Shown: piece by piece, positions 43,197 through 54,492 of the stretch
How positions within the stretch are numbered: the stretch's first letter is position 1
Layout of the letters: every line of letters starts with the position of its first letter
NCBI GenBank assembly: GCA_015680685.1
Contig: MNCI01014373.1
Location: 180,154-244,153, forward strand
From: Gnetum montanum
Lineage: Eukaryota > Streptophyta > Gnetopsida > Gnetales > Gnetaceae
Direction of reading: 5' to 3'
DNA length: 64,000 nucleotides
Made by a program: the position numbers and the translations under genes
The notes under the pieces: model-generated
What the model saw: the letters and a program-made list of their open reading frames with translations, nothing else
Told to the model about the DNA's origin: nothing
Database searches by the model: none

Positions 43197-44303
43197 TCAG
43201 TCATGTCTTTGAGATGCTATAGGAGACATTTGCTTATGTTGAATCATCCCAGATTTCAGTAGTTGGTCCAGTAGTTGTGAAGGCTTCATGGGTAAGGGCA
43301 TGTAGTAGGAAGGGTCTTTTTGTTTGAAGGTACGAGTGTGACTTGTGTTATCGGTTTGGGTAGAGGAGGGCCCACGTGTAGGTGTAGGAGTAGTTCTTTC
43401 ATGACTAGTGGGGGTAATGGGTTGTTTCCCTTTTTGCCCTGCATTGTTGGATCGAAATGTCTTTGCCACTGCTACGACTATTGTTTTACACTTGTCCTTA
43501 TCTTTTTTTGTATGTTGGCTTTTGAAAGTTAGGTAAGTTGGATCATGACTTGTCTGTGCCATCTCTTCTATGTTTTTGATTTGGACAAACGCCTGACTCA
43601 AAGTGCAAGCATTCAGATAATAGAGTTTTGACTTAATGAAATCATTCACGGCACTCTTGAGGATTGTAAGTAAATACAATTTCGGGATAGGCTCGTGAAG
43701 CTCGTTAAGGGAAGCGCTCCATCTTTGGATGAACTTTTGTATGGGCTCTAATGGCGCTTGTTTTATTTTGATTAGACTGTCTAGTGTGCCTTCAGGTTTC
43801 AGGTTATACTTAAAATAGGTAACGAATTGATGTAACAAATCCTCTAGAGAGGATATGGAGTTACGAGGTAAGGATCGGTACTAGTCTAAAGCTCTTCTAG
43901 TTAAGGACATGGCAAATACATGCAGGATTTCATGAGGCCAAGCTTGGAGTAACAAACACTCTAATCGAAATGTCACTAGGTGAGCATTTGGATCTCCCTC
44001 TCCGTTATACTTGGTCAATTGTGGCAATGAAATTCCTTTTGGTAGAGTCAATGGTGGCATTGAAGAGCTAATCGGATCATCCTGATAAAAATCCATCACC
44101 TTGACTTCTTCAGTGTTTGCCATTTTGAGGTGCTTTACCTCATCAGTCAACGTTTGCATTATTTTTCTAACCTCTACCCATTTTTGGGCACTAGGTGGAG
44201 TAGCTGGTTGATTAGATTCAGCATGATAATAGTTATATTGTTGTGTGATTTGTGGGAAAGATGATTGTAGGGTTGTTGATGGTTGTAATTGAGGGACATT
44301 CAT
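43197..44303 (-). pseudogene. A1: gag core
   Basis: Two stretches in one phase, separated by a stop at 43881-43883. 44303-43881 has VMDFYQDDPI, LTKYNGEGDPNAHLVTFRLE and LLLQAWPHEILHVFAMSLT. 43838-43197 has KFIQRWSASLNELHEP, DFIKSKLYYLNACTLSQAFV, a basic KKDKDKCKTI segment and LDQLLKSGMIQ. This is the retrotransposon-gag (capsid) domain. The pattern YNGEGDP.HL..F is diagnostic of Ty3/gypsy gag. Confidence 0.9.
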
Positions 44304-44408
44304 GGATGGGATTGTAATGGGTGGTATGCTGTAATGAGCTGGTTGATGTTGTTGAATGACAGATGCAGGCCACTGCCCAGTTACAAGTTGTGAGGAAACA
44401 CCCTGAAC

Positions 44409-45227
44409 CTATTGAGTTGCAGTAGTGAAGGGAATTCCTTGGATTTGTACTCGTGGTATGTGATGGGCGGATGTAGAAGTGGGTATCACGGATGGCATCC
44501 CAATTATTTGAGGTCGAAAGGTCCCTCCCATATTAGCTTGAGAGGGGAGTTTTTGGTATTGTCCTTGTGAGATGGAGGGTAAAGTGGTAATCAGAGGAAT
44601 AGAAGGGATGGGCATATTAAATTGGGTATTGGTCATAGGGAAAGTAGGAATGAGGGTAGGTGCTTCCTGTTGAGAGACAAATGCTTGAGTGCTTGTAAAT
44701 GCATGAAGAGACATAGTCTCTCCTGTGAAAGGGTGGAATAATGGGTTTGCATAAGTATGAGGACTAAGAGTGTGGTACGAATCCCCATGTTGGGATTGAG
44801 CTGCGAAATCATCTTCCTCGTCTCCATTTTGAGGCTCTACGGTGGGTTGCCACAAGGTTTGATTCCTTTCCGTGAGGAGCTGGGATATGAGTTCGTGATG
44901 GGATTCAGAGAGGTGAATTACGTCATATGCTGAAGGGATAAAGTTATGGACTCCCTTATAGATGAGTTCATAATGTCGTTTTGCTTCCATTTCCATGCGA
45001 TGAATGGGCAGGTTAGCTTGGATCTTTATGTAGATGAAGTTGTATTGTTCCAGGGTGAGAATTGTATAGGCAGGGTCTTTGCCTTGTAACCTAAGTGACT
45101 GGTGAGTTGGCCCTTGAGGGTTCATTTCTCCAATGATGACTGTGGGTTCAGTTGGAGTCACAGGATCTGAGATTTCAGCATTAAGGTCAGAAACAAGCAA
45201 TATTGCTTTTATTTGAGAAGATTCCAT
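44409..45227 (-). pseudogene. A1: gag N-terminal region
   Basis: The start ATG at 45227 (MESSQIKAIL) is chosen because A2 starts at the same residue (62502). The 272-residue stretch is in phase with the core downstream (one stop at 44409). It has SLRLQGKDPAYTIL, IKIQANLPIHRMEME and SAYDVIHLSESHHELISQLL. It then becomes Pro/Thr/Gln-rich with MPIPSIPLITTLPSIS. No known domain beyond gag. The leader minisatellite ends at the start codon. Confidence 0.82.
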
Positions 45228-45231
45228 GTGT

Positions 45232-45532
45232 GCAAGCTAGCTTGAGCAAGCTAGGTAGCGTGTGTAGCTATGCAGCTTGGGCAAGCTAGGCATATGCAAG
45301 CTAGCTTGAGCAAGCTAGGTAGCGTGTGCAGCTGTGTAGCTTGGGCAAGCTGGGAGTATGTAAGCTAGCTTGAGCAAGCTAGGCAGCATGTGTAGCTGTG
45401 CAGCTTGGGCAAGCTGGGCGTATGTAAGCTAGCTTGAGCAAGCTAGGCAGTGTGTGTAGCTGTGCAGCTTATGCAAATTGGGCGTGTGCAAGCTAGCTTG
45501 AGCAAGCTGGGCAACGTGTGCACCTATGCAGC
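45232..45532 (-). repeat. A1 leader minisatellite, 64-bp units (about 4.7 copies)
   Basis: Unit contains GCAAGCTAGCTTGAGCAAGC then TAGGTAGCGTGTGTAGCT and GCAGCTTGGGCAAGCT. CAAGCT-AGCTTG is a perfect 12-base palindrome in each unit, followed by another AGCTTG/CAAGCT pair, so strong RNA stems are possible. The array lies immediately before the gag ATG. Confidence 0.88.
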
Positions 45533-45963
45533 ATGTGCACTTCTATGAGGAAGGTATAGCGTACAACATGTCTATGCTTAAAAATATAGCGTGTGCATGC
45601 TGGAATCAAAGGCAAAGTGTGTGTATGTTGAGGATAAGGCACAACGTATGAAGATAGGGCACATCGTCGAAAGACAAGGCAGAATGTCTGAAGATGAGGT
45701 ACAACATCTATAGAAAGAACACAACATCTAGGGCATAAGGTAACATTTGGAGGCAAAGGACAATGTGTGGAAGTTGAGGGCCATGTATGGACATTGAAGA
45801 GGGTGCAGCGTATGAACGCTGAAGAGAGTGTAGCTTATGGACGCTAGACAACAGGTAGCGTATGGATGCTGGGGCATGGGCAACTAGCAGACGCTGGATG
45901 TTGGATACTAGATGCTGGACAGTGGGGAATGCGACGACGTGTATATGAAACGTAAACAGATTT
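45533..45963 (-). other. A1 5' leader between PBS and minisatellite
   Basis: Short degenerate repeats of the type GAAGACAAGGCACAACGTCT (45640-45720) and TGGACGCTGAAGAG (45790-45880). No conserved coding frame. Homologous to 62790-63201. Confidence 0.55.
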
Positions 45964-45982
45964 GGCCCTGCTTCTAGTACCA
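45964..45982 (-). promoter_or_regulatory. A1 primer binding site
   Basis: Minus-strand TGGTACTAGAAGCAGGGCC, seven bases downstream of the LTR end. Confidence 0.7.
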
Positions 45983-45989
45983 ATTTCGG

Positions 45990-47838
45990 TATCATCCAAA
46001 ATCATCGGCGTAAGGCTAGAGGAAAATGAACGTTGAAAGATATCCAGAGAGATACAGATGACCTTGCCTTCACATGAGGGCAAGCTGGAAAAACAAAGGT
46101 AGAGTGCCTTGGATGGTCTACACGTAGATCAACCAAGGACTTCCTTGAGCATACGCGAATGGTCTATGCTGGGGTTATCGCCATGAAATGTAAAAACAGA
46201 GAACGTGATGTAACGAAATGTAAACGTGTAATATAGTGTGTAAACGTGAAAAAACATAAACAGAATGTATGTAGAAACATGCAATGAAATGGAATAATGC
46301 AAACAATGAATCAGAACAACACAATGGAAGGAAAAAATTGAAAGTGTATTGTATTAATTGAAAAAATGTGCATCGGTCAAAACGTAGTTGCAAGTCTAGA
46401 TTGCAAGTCAGAGGTTAAGATTTAATGTGTGGTGTTTGCAAGTGCTGGGGGTCACGTGCGTCCGAGCTTAGGATTGCTGGTTTTCTTTTTAAAATTTTTG
46501 CCAACCTTGTTTATGTTAATGGACAGGGTATTTATACATTTTTTCTAGGCTTAGGAGTAGGATTCGTGAATGAGGTGAATGGCTGTAAGATCCGTGGAAA
46601 ACAAATCGCATGACAAGTGTACATAGGCAGACTACGTTCTAGACCAGGTGCACTGTATCTTACAACGCAAGCTAGCTTACGCTCATGGAAGTAGCGTAAG
46701 AGCTTGACAAGCTCACATATGGTGAAGCTTACAATGAAAATTTACAATGAATTCGAAGAGGGATTGACTCTGGATCGCTTGAAACTTCATGGTCTCTTAA
46801 ATCGATTACTGTAGGATATCGATTTGAGTGGTTTGGTGGCTATTTGAGGTGTATCTGCTTCACCAGGGCTCCCAGCATGAGTTGATTTGGTCCTGGCCTA
46901 TCCTCAGCATGCATCAGAAGTGCTTTTGCTTGGTCATGACCAGTGCTCATGCTGGGCTCACTTGGTCATGACTAGTGCTCATGCTAGGCTCACATTGCCA
47001 GCATGACCTGAGCGTGACCAACTAGAAGTGACACATTTTGAGCTGAATCTTGACCTCTGACGCTTGTTCTTTGAAGTGCAACTACTGCCTACTCTCCAGG
47101 GTGGCCTAGATGCTGAGTTTGAGTCTTTTTGTGCCTTGATTTAGGTTATTTTGGCAACTCACACAGGGCTTACGCTGTCAGCGTGACCCCAATGTGACCA
47201 CAGCGTGACCAAGCCAAAATGCCTTGTTTCATGCCTAAATCTTGATTTTATGGAGCCTATGAACAAGTAGAACTATTGCTTGTCCTTGGGGATTGAGTTG
47301 ATGCTAAAAATTATGCTTGGGACTACTTAATTTGACCTATTTTTGTTTGGTACCCTAGTGTGAGTAAAAAAATCATGTGATTTCGAGCTTAATTTTTGAG
47401 GTTTTAGAGGCTGGGAGCTGCAATGAACATTAGTGAAGCTTGAGGGGAGTCTATGTGCTTGAATTTAGACTATTTGGACTTGATTTTAGGGCTTTGAAAG
47501 TTGCTCAAGCTGTACTCAGACTGTACTCATGCTAGGCAGCATGACCTTAGCATGAGTAGCAAGATTCGTGTGATTGTAACTTGAAATCTTGGGTTCTGGA
47601 TGGTGAAACTTGGAGTAGTCATCAATGGGCCCCAAGGGGGCTTTGCTCATTTAAATTAGGATTTGTTTGACCTGATTTGGAAGCTGTCAGGATTGGTCAC
47701 ATTGAAGGTAAGCTAGCTTGACCGCATGCAAACTAGACGTGAGTTCCATGCCTTAGTTAAGCTTTACCTCTTGAATGCCGAAAGAGCTTGAGTCGTTCTT
47801 GTTTTAAAGTGCCCAAGCTGAAATTTTGTGGTGTTTCA
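45990..47838 (-). mobile_element. Shared LTR: 5' LTR of A1 and 3' LTR of A2
   Basis: About 1849 bp, starting on minus TGAAACACC at 47838 and ending near 45990. On its downstream side (lower coordinates) lie the PBS and gag of A1. On its upstream side lie the polypurine tract, 3' UTR and integrase of A2, with no flanking host DNA or target duplication on either side. U3 repeats (about 46900-47560) and a TATA box (46529-46536) match the A1 3' LTR. Confidence 0.88.
46529..46536 (-). promoter_or_regulatory. TATA box in shared LTR
   Basis: Minus-strand TATAAATA in AATGTATAAATACCCTG, conserved in position with 9626-9633. Confidence 0.65.
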
Positions 47839-47850
47839 TTGGCCCCTGTT
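47839..47850 (-). promoter_or_regulatory. A2 polypurine tract
   Basis: Minus-strand CAGGGGCCAA directly before TGAAACACC. Confidence 0.7.
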
Positions 47851-49004
47851 TGTTGACATCTATAGGAATCCACCTGAGAGGCATCGACAAAGAAGTACAA
47901 AACACCATGAACAACCAAGTACCAAGCATTATCTGTTGGCCCCTGGCCGGATGTCATCGCACTGTGTTCAAAAGTTCAAGGGATTGGGGAGATGAAGTTC
48001 AAGATGCAAGGGGATTGGCTGTAACTGGAAAAATCAAAAGATGATCAAGGGTTATAAGTGTTGCCAGAATTGTGGGAGAGGAGTGCTCTTGCGTGAGCAG
48101 GTTGTGTCATTGGTCCTTGCCAATAGCTGGGTTTTCAGTAGACTTAGAACCAAGACATTGGAGGTGCGTTCTTTGGAGAAATGGAATCCTTGTGTTATGT
48201 TTAAGGGGGCCTGTTGTAAATAGCCAAAGCCACCCGATGACATGCAGCATGATCATTTGAGACAAAAGTATTTTTTTCAAGACAATTTCCTTCTCGCTTG
48301 GGGCTTGTATGAGAAGAGCCAATGATCTTTGGTCTATGATGTCCACGAGGTCATGAAGACCTTTTCCAAGCATTTTTCTCTTTGACATTTTTTGTTCATT
48401 TCCATTTTCTTTTTATTTTTTGTTTTTTTAGTCTTTTTGATAGCTTGCTTTTAGTGCTATGCTCATGCTCATGCACTTGCATTTGTATCATGTATTGTGT
48501 ATTGTGCTTTGCGTTGCAACTGCCTAGAGAATCACAGTGTACAACAGTGTATCAAGAGCTTCAGGTGAGTATTGCATCAGGGAGATGTAAATGAATAAGA
48601 TAAGGGGAACATGATGAGGAAAAGAGAATGTATCAGGCATAGGGAATGTACTTGTGAATGGATTGATGAACCTAGTTGCAAGTGTCAGGAAGAATGTGAT
48701 ACCTTGTTATCATGATGAAGTGCATTTGTGCATGAACGCCTCAATCGTGTCATCCTGCGAACACAACTCCAAGGAGACAAGAAAACCACAAGTGATTTAG
48801 TTAGCTAAAAACTTGAAACTTGAATGTAGCTGATGGAATGGAGCCATCATGTGAGGTTTCAAGGCAAACAAAATCTTGAACAACATCAGTTTCATCAGGT
48901 CTATGTGACAAATCAGGCGGCAGGTTTTTGGTGAGCACGTATAGCTGACTGCAGCATCATGTCTTTTCAAATGATGCCAAGTTGTTGATGAGGTCACCAA
49001 TTTG
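47851..49004 (-). other. A2 3' untranslated region
   Basis: Homologous to 10931-12050 of A1 over its whole length, without a conserved reading frame. The short open stretches are not kept between copies. Confidence 0.55.
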
Positions 49005-49310
49005 TCGTTGTAGTGGACTGTTATGGATTAGTTTCACGTCATAATCCTTTGGATGTTGCCTATTTATCGTCATAGCAGACGGTGCATTGCTAGTTTATAG
49101 TCATGGCAGACTATGAAGAGGCAAGCTAGTTTATAGTCTTAGCAGACTCTGGTGAACAAGCGTGGTAGTTTAATGTCATACCGCACATAGTTGTATGGTG
49201 TCAGTTTATTGTCATGATGCCAAGACATTCTGTGGTGCTAGTTTTAAGTCATAGCTCCAACACTGTTATGTGGTATCAGTTTTAGATCATTGTGCCAGGA
49301 CTGATACGTA
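49005..49310 (-). repeat. A2 3' hairpin array
   Basis: Seven to eight units aligned to 12080-12370, with further stem changes, for example TTTATAGTCATGGCAGACTA (TAGTC/GACTA) and TTTATCGTCATAGCAGACGG (GTC/GAC). Confidence 0.7.
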
Positions 49311-49321
49311 CCTTGGGCTCA

Positions 49322-50480
49322 CTAGACATAGAATGGTTTTAGGTACACATGATTTGTAGGATTGGCAAACTCGTTTTCGTCCATGTCGGCGAGTTTGAAT
49401 GCCCCGTTATCATATACCTTGATGACTAAGTAAGGCCCTTCCCAGTTAGCTGAGAATTTGTCTGAGTGTTCGCAGACTGCCTTGAGAACTAGGTCAGCTT
49501 CCTTGATCAGCTGCTTATCTGGATCATGTTGATGGCATCGCCGTTCTTTGGTACCATTTAATTTGATCGAGCGATCGTACTCTTTCTTCCTCCAGCGAGT
49601 CAAGGTCAGTGATGCGTAGCTCATTGTTCTAACCTTCATCGAGGAGGAGGCTAGAGAGCGTTATCCATAGCGAGGGAACCTATAACTCCAAAGGTAACAC
49701 AACTTTGGACCCGTATACAAGGCTATATGGTGTTTTACCTATGGATGTTTGATGCATTGTTCGGTATGCCCACAATGCATAGATTAACTGCTCGTGCCAT
49801 CATCTCTTGCTTTGATTCAACATCTTTTTGAGCACCATGATGACCGTTTTATTTGTAGACTCTGCTTGACCATTGCTCTATGGGTAGTAGGGTGATGAAA
49901 ATGAATTTTTAATACCTAGGCTTTCACAGAAGCTTTTAGTATCCGTCCTGCTGAATTGTGGTCCATTATCGGTAACTATGATCATCGGGATACCAAAGCG
50001 GGTCACAATGTATTCTAATATGAAATTTCAAACATGTTTAGACATGGTTTTCCTAAGGGGAATATCTTCTATCCATTTTGTCAAATATTCAGTTGCGGTG
50101 ATAATGAAGCTATGTCCTGCCGAAGATGATGGCGTTATTGGCCCAATGATGTTTAATCCCCATTTTTAGAATGGCCATGTGATTTGTGCAGTATGCAACT
50201 TGTTAGGTGGCACATGTATTAGGTTATCGTGCCTTTGGCAAGTGTTACATTTCCTTGACCCTGGAGAGGCAATCATACTCTATGTGTGGCCAATAATAGC
50301 CCAAACGTCTAATTTTCGTTGCCATTGATTTGGGTGCTATATGCCCTCCACAAAGTCCTTCTTGAACCTATTCTATGATTGTTTGACCATTGATGCTATA
50401 AATGTACACTAACAGAATGCCTTCATAGGACCTGCGACATAATGTATCTCCTATTAATGCATACTGCCGAGAGCGTTTTT
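49322..50480 (-). pseudogene. A2: integrase
   Basis: The C-terminal stretch (49639-49322) ends ANWEGPYLVIKVYDNGAFKL..YLKPFYV, nearly the same as A1. Upstream, the core and zinc finger can be followed across frames (ITDNGPQF-like near 49960, GLDIIGP-like near 50150, CNTCQR-like near 50240), but several stops and indels break them. The catalytic residues are better read in A1 and B1. Confidence 0.8.
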
Positions 50481-50568
50481 GCACCGCATCTTTTTGGGCA
50501 CTTTTCAAATGTTGTGGCAGTTCGCCTTGTTGAAGGTACTCTTTTATGTCATCGCACCATTCTATTGC

Positions 50569-51219
50569 TTATGTAGTGCTAACAGACGCTATGGGTATTT
50601 CGTCGAGAGCGTTGATTATGGGTTTGGTACAATTTGTTATGGAGCTAGGTAATGTATGGAACATCTTAGGTGTCATGTTCAAGGCTAGTGTAGCAAGTGC
50701 ATCGACAATGGTATTTTCATTCCTAGGAATATGTTGCACATCTACGTTGATCAATTGTTTTAGCAAGTGTTTAGTCAGGTCATAGTATGGTTGCAAATGA
50801 GAAGCTTTGCATGCGTAAACCTTTGTGACTTGATTGATTACTAACTGTGAGTCTCCTCGAACTACAAGACGTGTGATTCCCGAAGTTAGTGCTACTATAA
50901 CACCTCTAAAAAGACCTTCATACTCTGCCACATTGTTGGTACAAGGGAATTTTAGTTGATAGACAAAGGAGAAAATTTCTCTGGAAGGATACGTTATGAT
51001 GGTTGTAGCATTTCCTCCTTGGAAGGTGCATGCTCCATCGAAGTACAGGATTGCATTGTAGTTATTAGGCACCGTGTCTATGCTGTTAATATTCTCATCA
51101 AGGAATTCAGGGTTGATTGTTGCTTGATCTTGTGTCGGTGATGTGGTTAATTGATTGGCTATTACTTGACCCTTAGTGGAGGACTGAGTAACATAGCCTA
51201 GGTCAAACTCTGTAATCAT
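50569..51219 (-). pseudogene. A2: archaeal-type RNase H
   Basis: A 216-residue open stretch starts at the end of the Ty3-type RNase H (TEFDLGYVTQSSTKGQVIAN). It continues AILYFDGACT (Asp), CTNNVAEYEGLF (Glu), VVRGDSQLVIN (Asp) and NTIVDALA (Asp). All four acidic positions are kept, and the DGA motif lost in A1 is intact here. This is a typical second RNase H of plant Tat elements. Confidence 0.9.
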
Positions 51220-51580
51220 CGCCTTCCATCTAGCTATCCTACTTGATTCATAGATGTTGTTGGTGATAGCTCAAAGCACGTTATCTTTGCAAATGATATT
51301 GACTTGATTGTGGAAGAGGTAATGTCGCCACTTTTTTAAAGAAAAGACAAGGGCAAGACATAACCTTTCCATGTCGTTGTATCATTGTTCATAGGCAACT
51401 AGGGTGTGGCTTAAATAGTAAATGGGGATCTTGATTTTTTCTTCTCGTTTTTGACAAAGCATAGATGCAATAGATGAATCAGATTTGGCGAGGTAGATGT
51501 AAAAAGGCTTATCGCTTTGCGGGGGATGAACCATTGGTAGTTGAGCCAACTCCATTTTTATGTTTTCAAATGCTTCTTGA
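51220..51580 (-). pseudogene. A2: Ty3-type RNase H, decayed
   Basis: Minus-strand remnants between RT and aRNH, aligned to A1 14214-14640. SIASMLCQKREEKI-like residues lie near 51450 and IARWKAMI-like residues near 51220. Stops interrupt. Confidence 0.65.
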
Positions 51581-51582
51581 CA

Positions 51583-52660
51583 CTATTGAGTCCATTGGAA
51601 ATGGACATTCTTCCACATTAAATGCTGCATGGGTTTCAACTTATCAGTTAGTTTCGCGATAAAGCTTCTAATGAATTGCAATGTAGCTTGCAGACCACGT
51701 AATTCAGTAAAGTTCCTAGGTGGTTGCATACTGGTTATTGCTTTAACCTTATCGGGGTCTACTTGTATACCTATTTTGAAGACTACGAAGCCAAGAATGT
51801 TTCCCATTTTAACTCCAAAGACGCATTTCTTTGGGTTGAGTCTAAGGTCGTATTTGAGACAATGTTTGAGTATCAAGTATAAGTCCTTTGCGTGTTGCTC
51901 GGTTATTTTGGACTTGACTGTGATGTCGTCTACATAATCGTTGAGAGAATCAAGCATGTAATTGCTAAATATATATGTCATTGCTCATTGATATGTAGCA
52001 CCTGCATTTTTGAGATTGAATGGCATCATTGTTTAACAGAACGTGTCCCAAGGTGTCATGAAGGTTTTCCTGAGTTGGTGTTCTGGGTTGATCCTAATTT
52101 GGTTGTATCCTGAGAACCCGTCCATAAAGGATAACAATGCGTGCCTAGCGGTTGAGTCAATGAGTTGATCGATACTGGGTAGCGGGAAGTCATCCTTTAT
52201 AGTGGCTATGTTGAGGTCACTGAAGTCAATGCATATGTGAATGCTACCATTCTTCTTGGGGACTACAACAATGTTGGATACCCAATCGGCATAGTCAACA
52301 GCTCAGATGAAATTGGCTTGATACAGCTTCATGATTTTGTTACAAACTGCCAATGCTACCTCATGCTTAACCTTTCATGCTTTTTGCTTTACTGGTCTAA
52401 ATTTTTCATCGAGGATGATGTTATGCTGGATGATGTGAGGGTCTAGTCTTGGCATATCGGTATATGACCAAGCAAATGTTTTGATGTTGTTCTTCAGCAC
52501 TTGTGTAATTTCATTGGCAAGTTGTGGATTTAGTAGAGTACTTAGTTTTAATGCTTTAACTTTGCCACTAGACATAGTGATGGGGACTTCAACGAGGGGA
52601 TCTTTAGTGATGTTGTCGGCTTCTAAGTCCAAAGTTTTAGTCATATCCTCGGGGTAGTCT
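51583..52660 (-). pseudogene. A2: reverse transcriptase
   Basis: 51981-51583 has the active site NDYVDDITVKS, LNPKKCVFGVKMGNILGFVV and the thumb up to MQHLMWKNVHFQWTQ. 52644-52375 is the N-terminal part with SYTDMPRLDPHIIQHNIILD and PVKQKA. The fingers in between (51982-52374) contain DFPLPSIDQLID-like and DGFSGYNQI-like residues, with stops. The upstream limit lies at a deletion near 52660, where the sequence jumps to the leader of the antisense gene. Confidence 0.88.
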
Positions 52661-54492
52661 GATGTTTTTTTGTGTGTTATACGTAGGTGTGTATAATGCT
52701 ACAACAAATAAGATTGCAATAAAATATAAGGGTAATCATAACATAGATGAAAATGAAATAGAATAAGATGGATGAACAAAAAGGGGGGGGGGGGGGGGGG
52801 CGTTTAAAAGAAGTTTAAAAATGAAGGAAGGTCATTTGTGTCTTTGTTTAGAGGGCGATAGCATGACTAGCATGAGAAAACCTCCATAGCATGAGCAGGC
52901 TTCTCAGCATGAGCAAGCTTCATAGCATGAGCATGCTTCACAGCGTGAGCAGTGTGAGTAGGAAGTGGTGTGACCTCAGTACAGAGCGTGAGTGGTGTTG
53001 GAAAAAATAAAGGGGAAAGAGAAATTAAACCAAAGTAAGGGGAAGAAGTAGACCAGCTTATCATTCGTAGAGGAGAGCGAAAAAATGCTTCAAAGCCTTC
53101 CCCAACCTAGGATTTCATCATGGACAGAGACTTTGCCCAAGTATGTTTTCTCTTGCTCTTGTAGCACAGCATGAGAAACTGCATAAGTCGTTAAGGTTAC
53201 TGTTTCGATAGGATTTTGGAGTTAGATCGGTTTGCTTTTGGTGTTGGGTCTCTTGGCTTAATTTATTTCACGTTATGTAAATTTGGGATATCTAGGCATT
53301 ACAGGGTTTTATGGGGCTTGCCATTTTCTGGAATTGTTGTTTTTCTTTGGGCCCTGGCTTGAGTTGCAGAGATGTGGGTGTGGCATGAGTTTGAATCGCA
53401 GGGACGCGTGTGTACCCTAGCGTGAGTTGCAGGGCACACCAAAGCCTACAAATTTTGTTTTTATTTTTGGATGATCAGTTGGTGTGGGTTGAGCGTGAGC
53501 AACCTAGGGTACGCCCAGCATGAGTGGCCCAAGGTATGAGCATGGGTGCAGGGATTGAGAGGGCATGAGTGCCCAGAGAAAAGTGATTTCTGTCAATATT
53601 TTCCTGGGCGTGAGCGCCCTAGGAAACTACGATTTTTTGCTCAATTTTTTCCAGGGCATGATCGCCCTAGGAAACTATGATTTTTTGTCAATTTTTTCCT
53701 GGGCGTGAGCACCCCAAAAAATTGTGATTTTTTGTCAATTTTTGCTTGGGCGTGAGCGCCCCAAGAAACTATGATTTTTTGTCAATTTTTTCCTAGGCAT
53801 GAGCACCCTAGGAAATTGCGATTTTTTGGTCAATTTTTTCCTAGGCGTGAGCACCCCAAGAAACTGCAATTTTTTGGTCTATTTTTGCCTAGGTGTGAGT
53901 GCCCCAGGAAACTACGATTTTTTTGTCAATTTTTGCCTATGTTTGAGAACCCTAGGAAATTGTGATTTTTTTGTGCTTGGGCATAGCTAGTAACCCTAAA
54001 CCTACTTCTGCAACTTGTGTTGTGCCACTGCATGGGTTGCAGCATGAGCTATGCATTGTGAATAGTGGCATGAGTTGCATTGTGAGCTGTGTTTGTGGGT
54101 TGCAGCGTGAACTACGTTCTGAATGAGTTTCCTTGTCACTTTTTCTGCAATGTGCACTATAATATGAATTCTCTAGAACTGGCACTTAAGTAACTTATTC
54201 ATTTGATGTTGCTGGTTATTTGTACCCATTTGTTTTTATTTTCTTGATTTAGACAGTGAACGTACATGTTTTGCATTTTCACTTGTTTGTTGGTTTATCG
54301 TCAGATGAATTTTTAAATGTACCCCAGCAAGCGTTAAATTCATCAAATAAACATTGATGCCCTTGTCTCATTGGGTGGTTTTGTATTTGTGTTGAATGTT
54401 ATTTACTTTTTAGGTTTATTTATTTATTTTTTTTTTAGTTTATATGTTTTACATGTTTTAAGTTACTTACCTAAGGTTTTGGCTCTATGCAG
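52661..54492 (+). other. A2 region upstream of antisense exon 2
   Basis: It starts at a deletion joint relative to A1 (about 300 bp, including the hairpin motifs, are missing). It contains an 18-G run (about 52783-52800), TGAGCAAGCTTCATAGCA-type short repeats (52870-52950), the possible first exon near 53105-53140 before GTATGT, and a minisatellite. It ends in the acceptor TCTATGCAG. Confidence 0.4.
53575..53975 (+). repeat. 47-bp minisatellite, about eight units (A2)
   Basis: Same unit as 36240-36690 in A1 (GGGCGTGAGC..CCCCAGGAAACT..GATTTTTTGTCAATTTTT), with independent substitutions. Confidence 0.85.

Larger units (their letters stand above)
9087..47838 (-). mobile_element. Element A1: Tat-type Ty3/gypsy retrotransposon interrupted by B1
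   Basis: The 3' LTR (9087-10917) and 5' LTR (45990-47838) are homologous along their length. Inside, on minus, are PBS, leader repeats, gag, PR, an antisense gene, RT, RNase H, archaeal-type RNase H and integrase. B1 (15896-35155) sits between the RT start and the antisense gene. Removing B1 and one 5-bp target copy leaves about 19.5 kb and restores an order collinear with A2. In one stretch of about 195 bases at the LTR inner edge I counted 24 differences, 21 of them transitions, so the element is old. Its 5' LTR is also the 3' LTR of A2. Confidence 0.85.

Noticed and set aside
45232-45532. CRISPR-like array (regular repeats before gag)
   Set aside because: Contiguous 64-bp tandem units without unique spacers, in a plant retrotransposon leader.
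9087-47838. Envelope-like gene after integrase
   Set aside because: The space between integrase and the polypurine tract has no conserved open frame or membrane segments in A1, A2 or B1.
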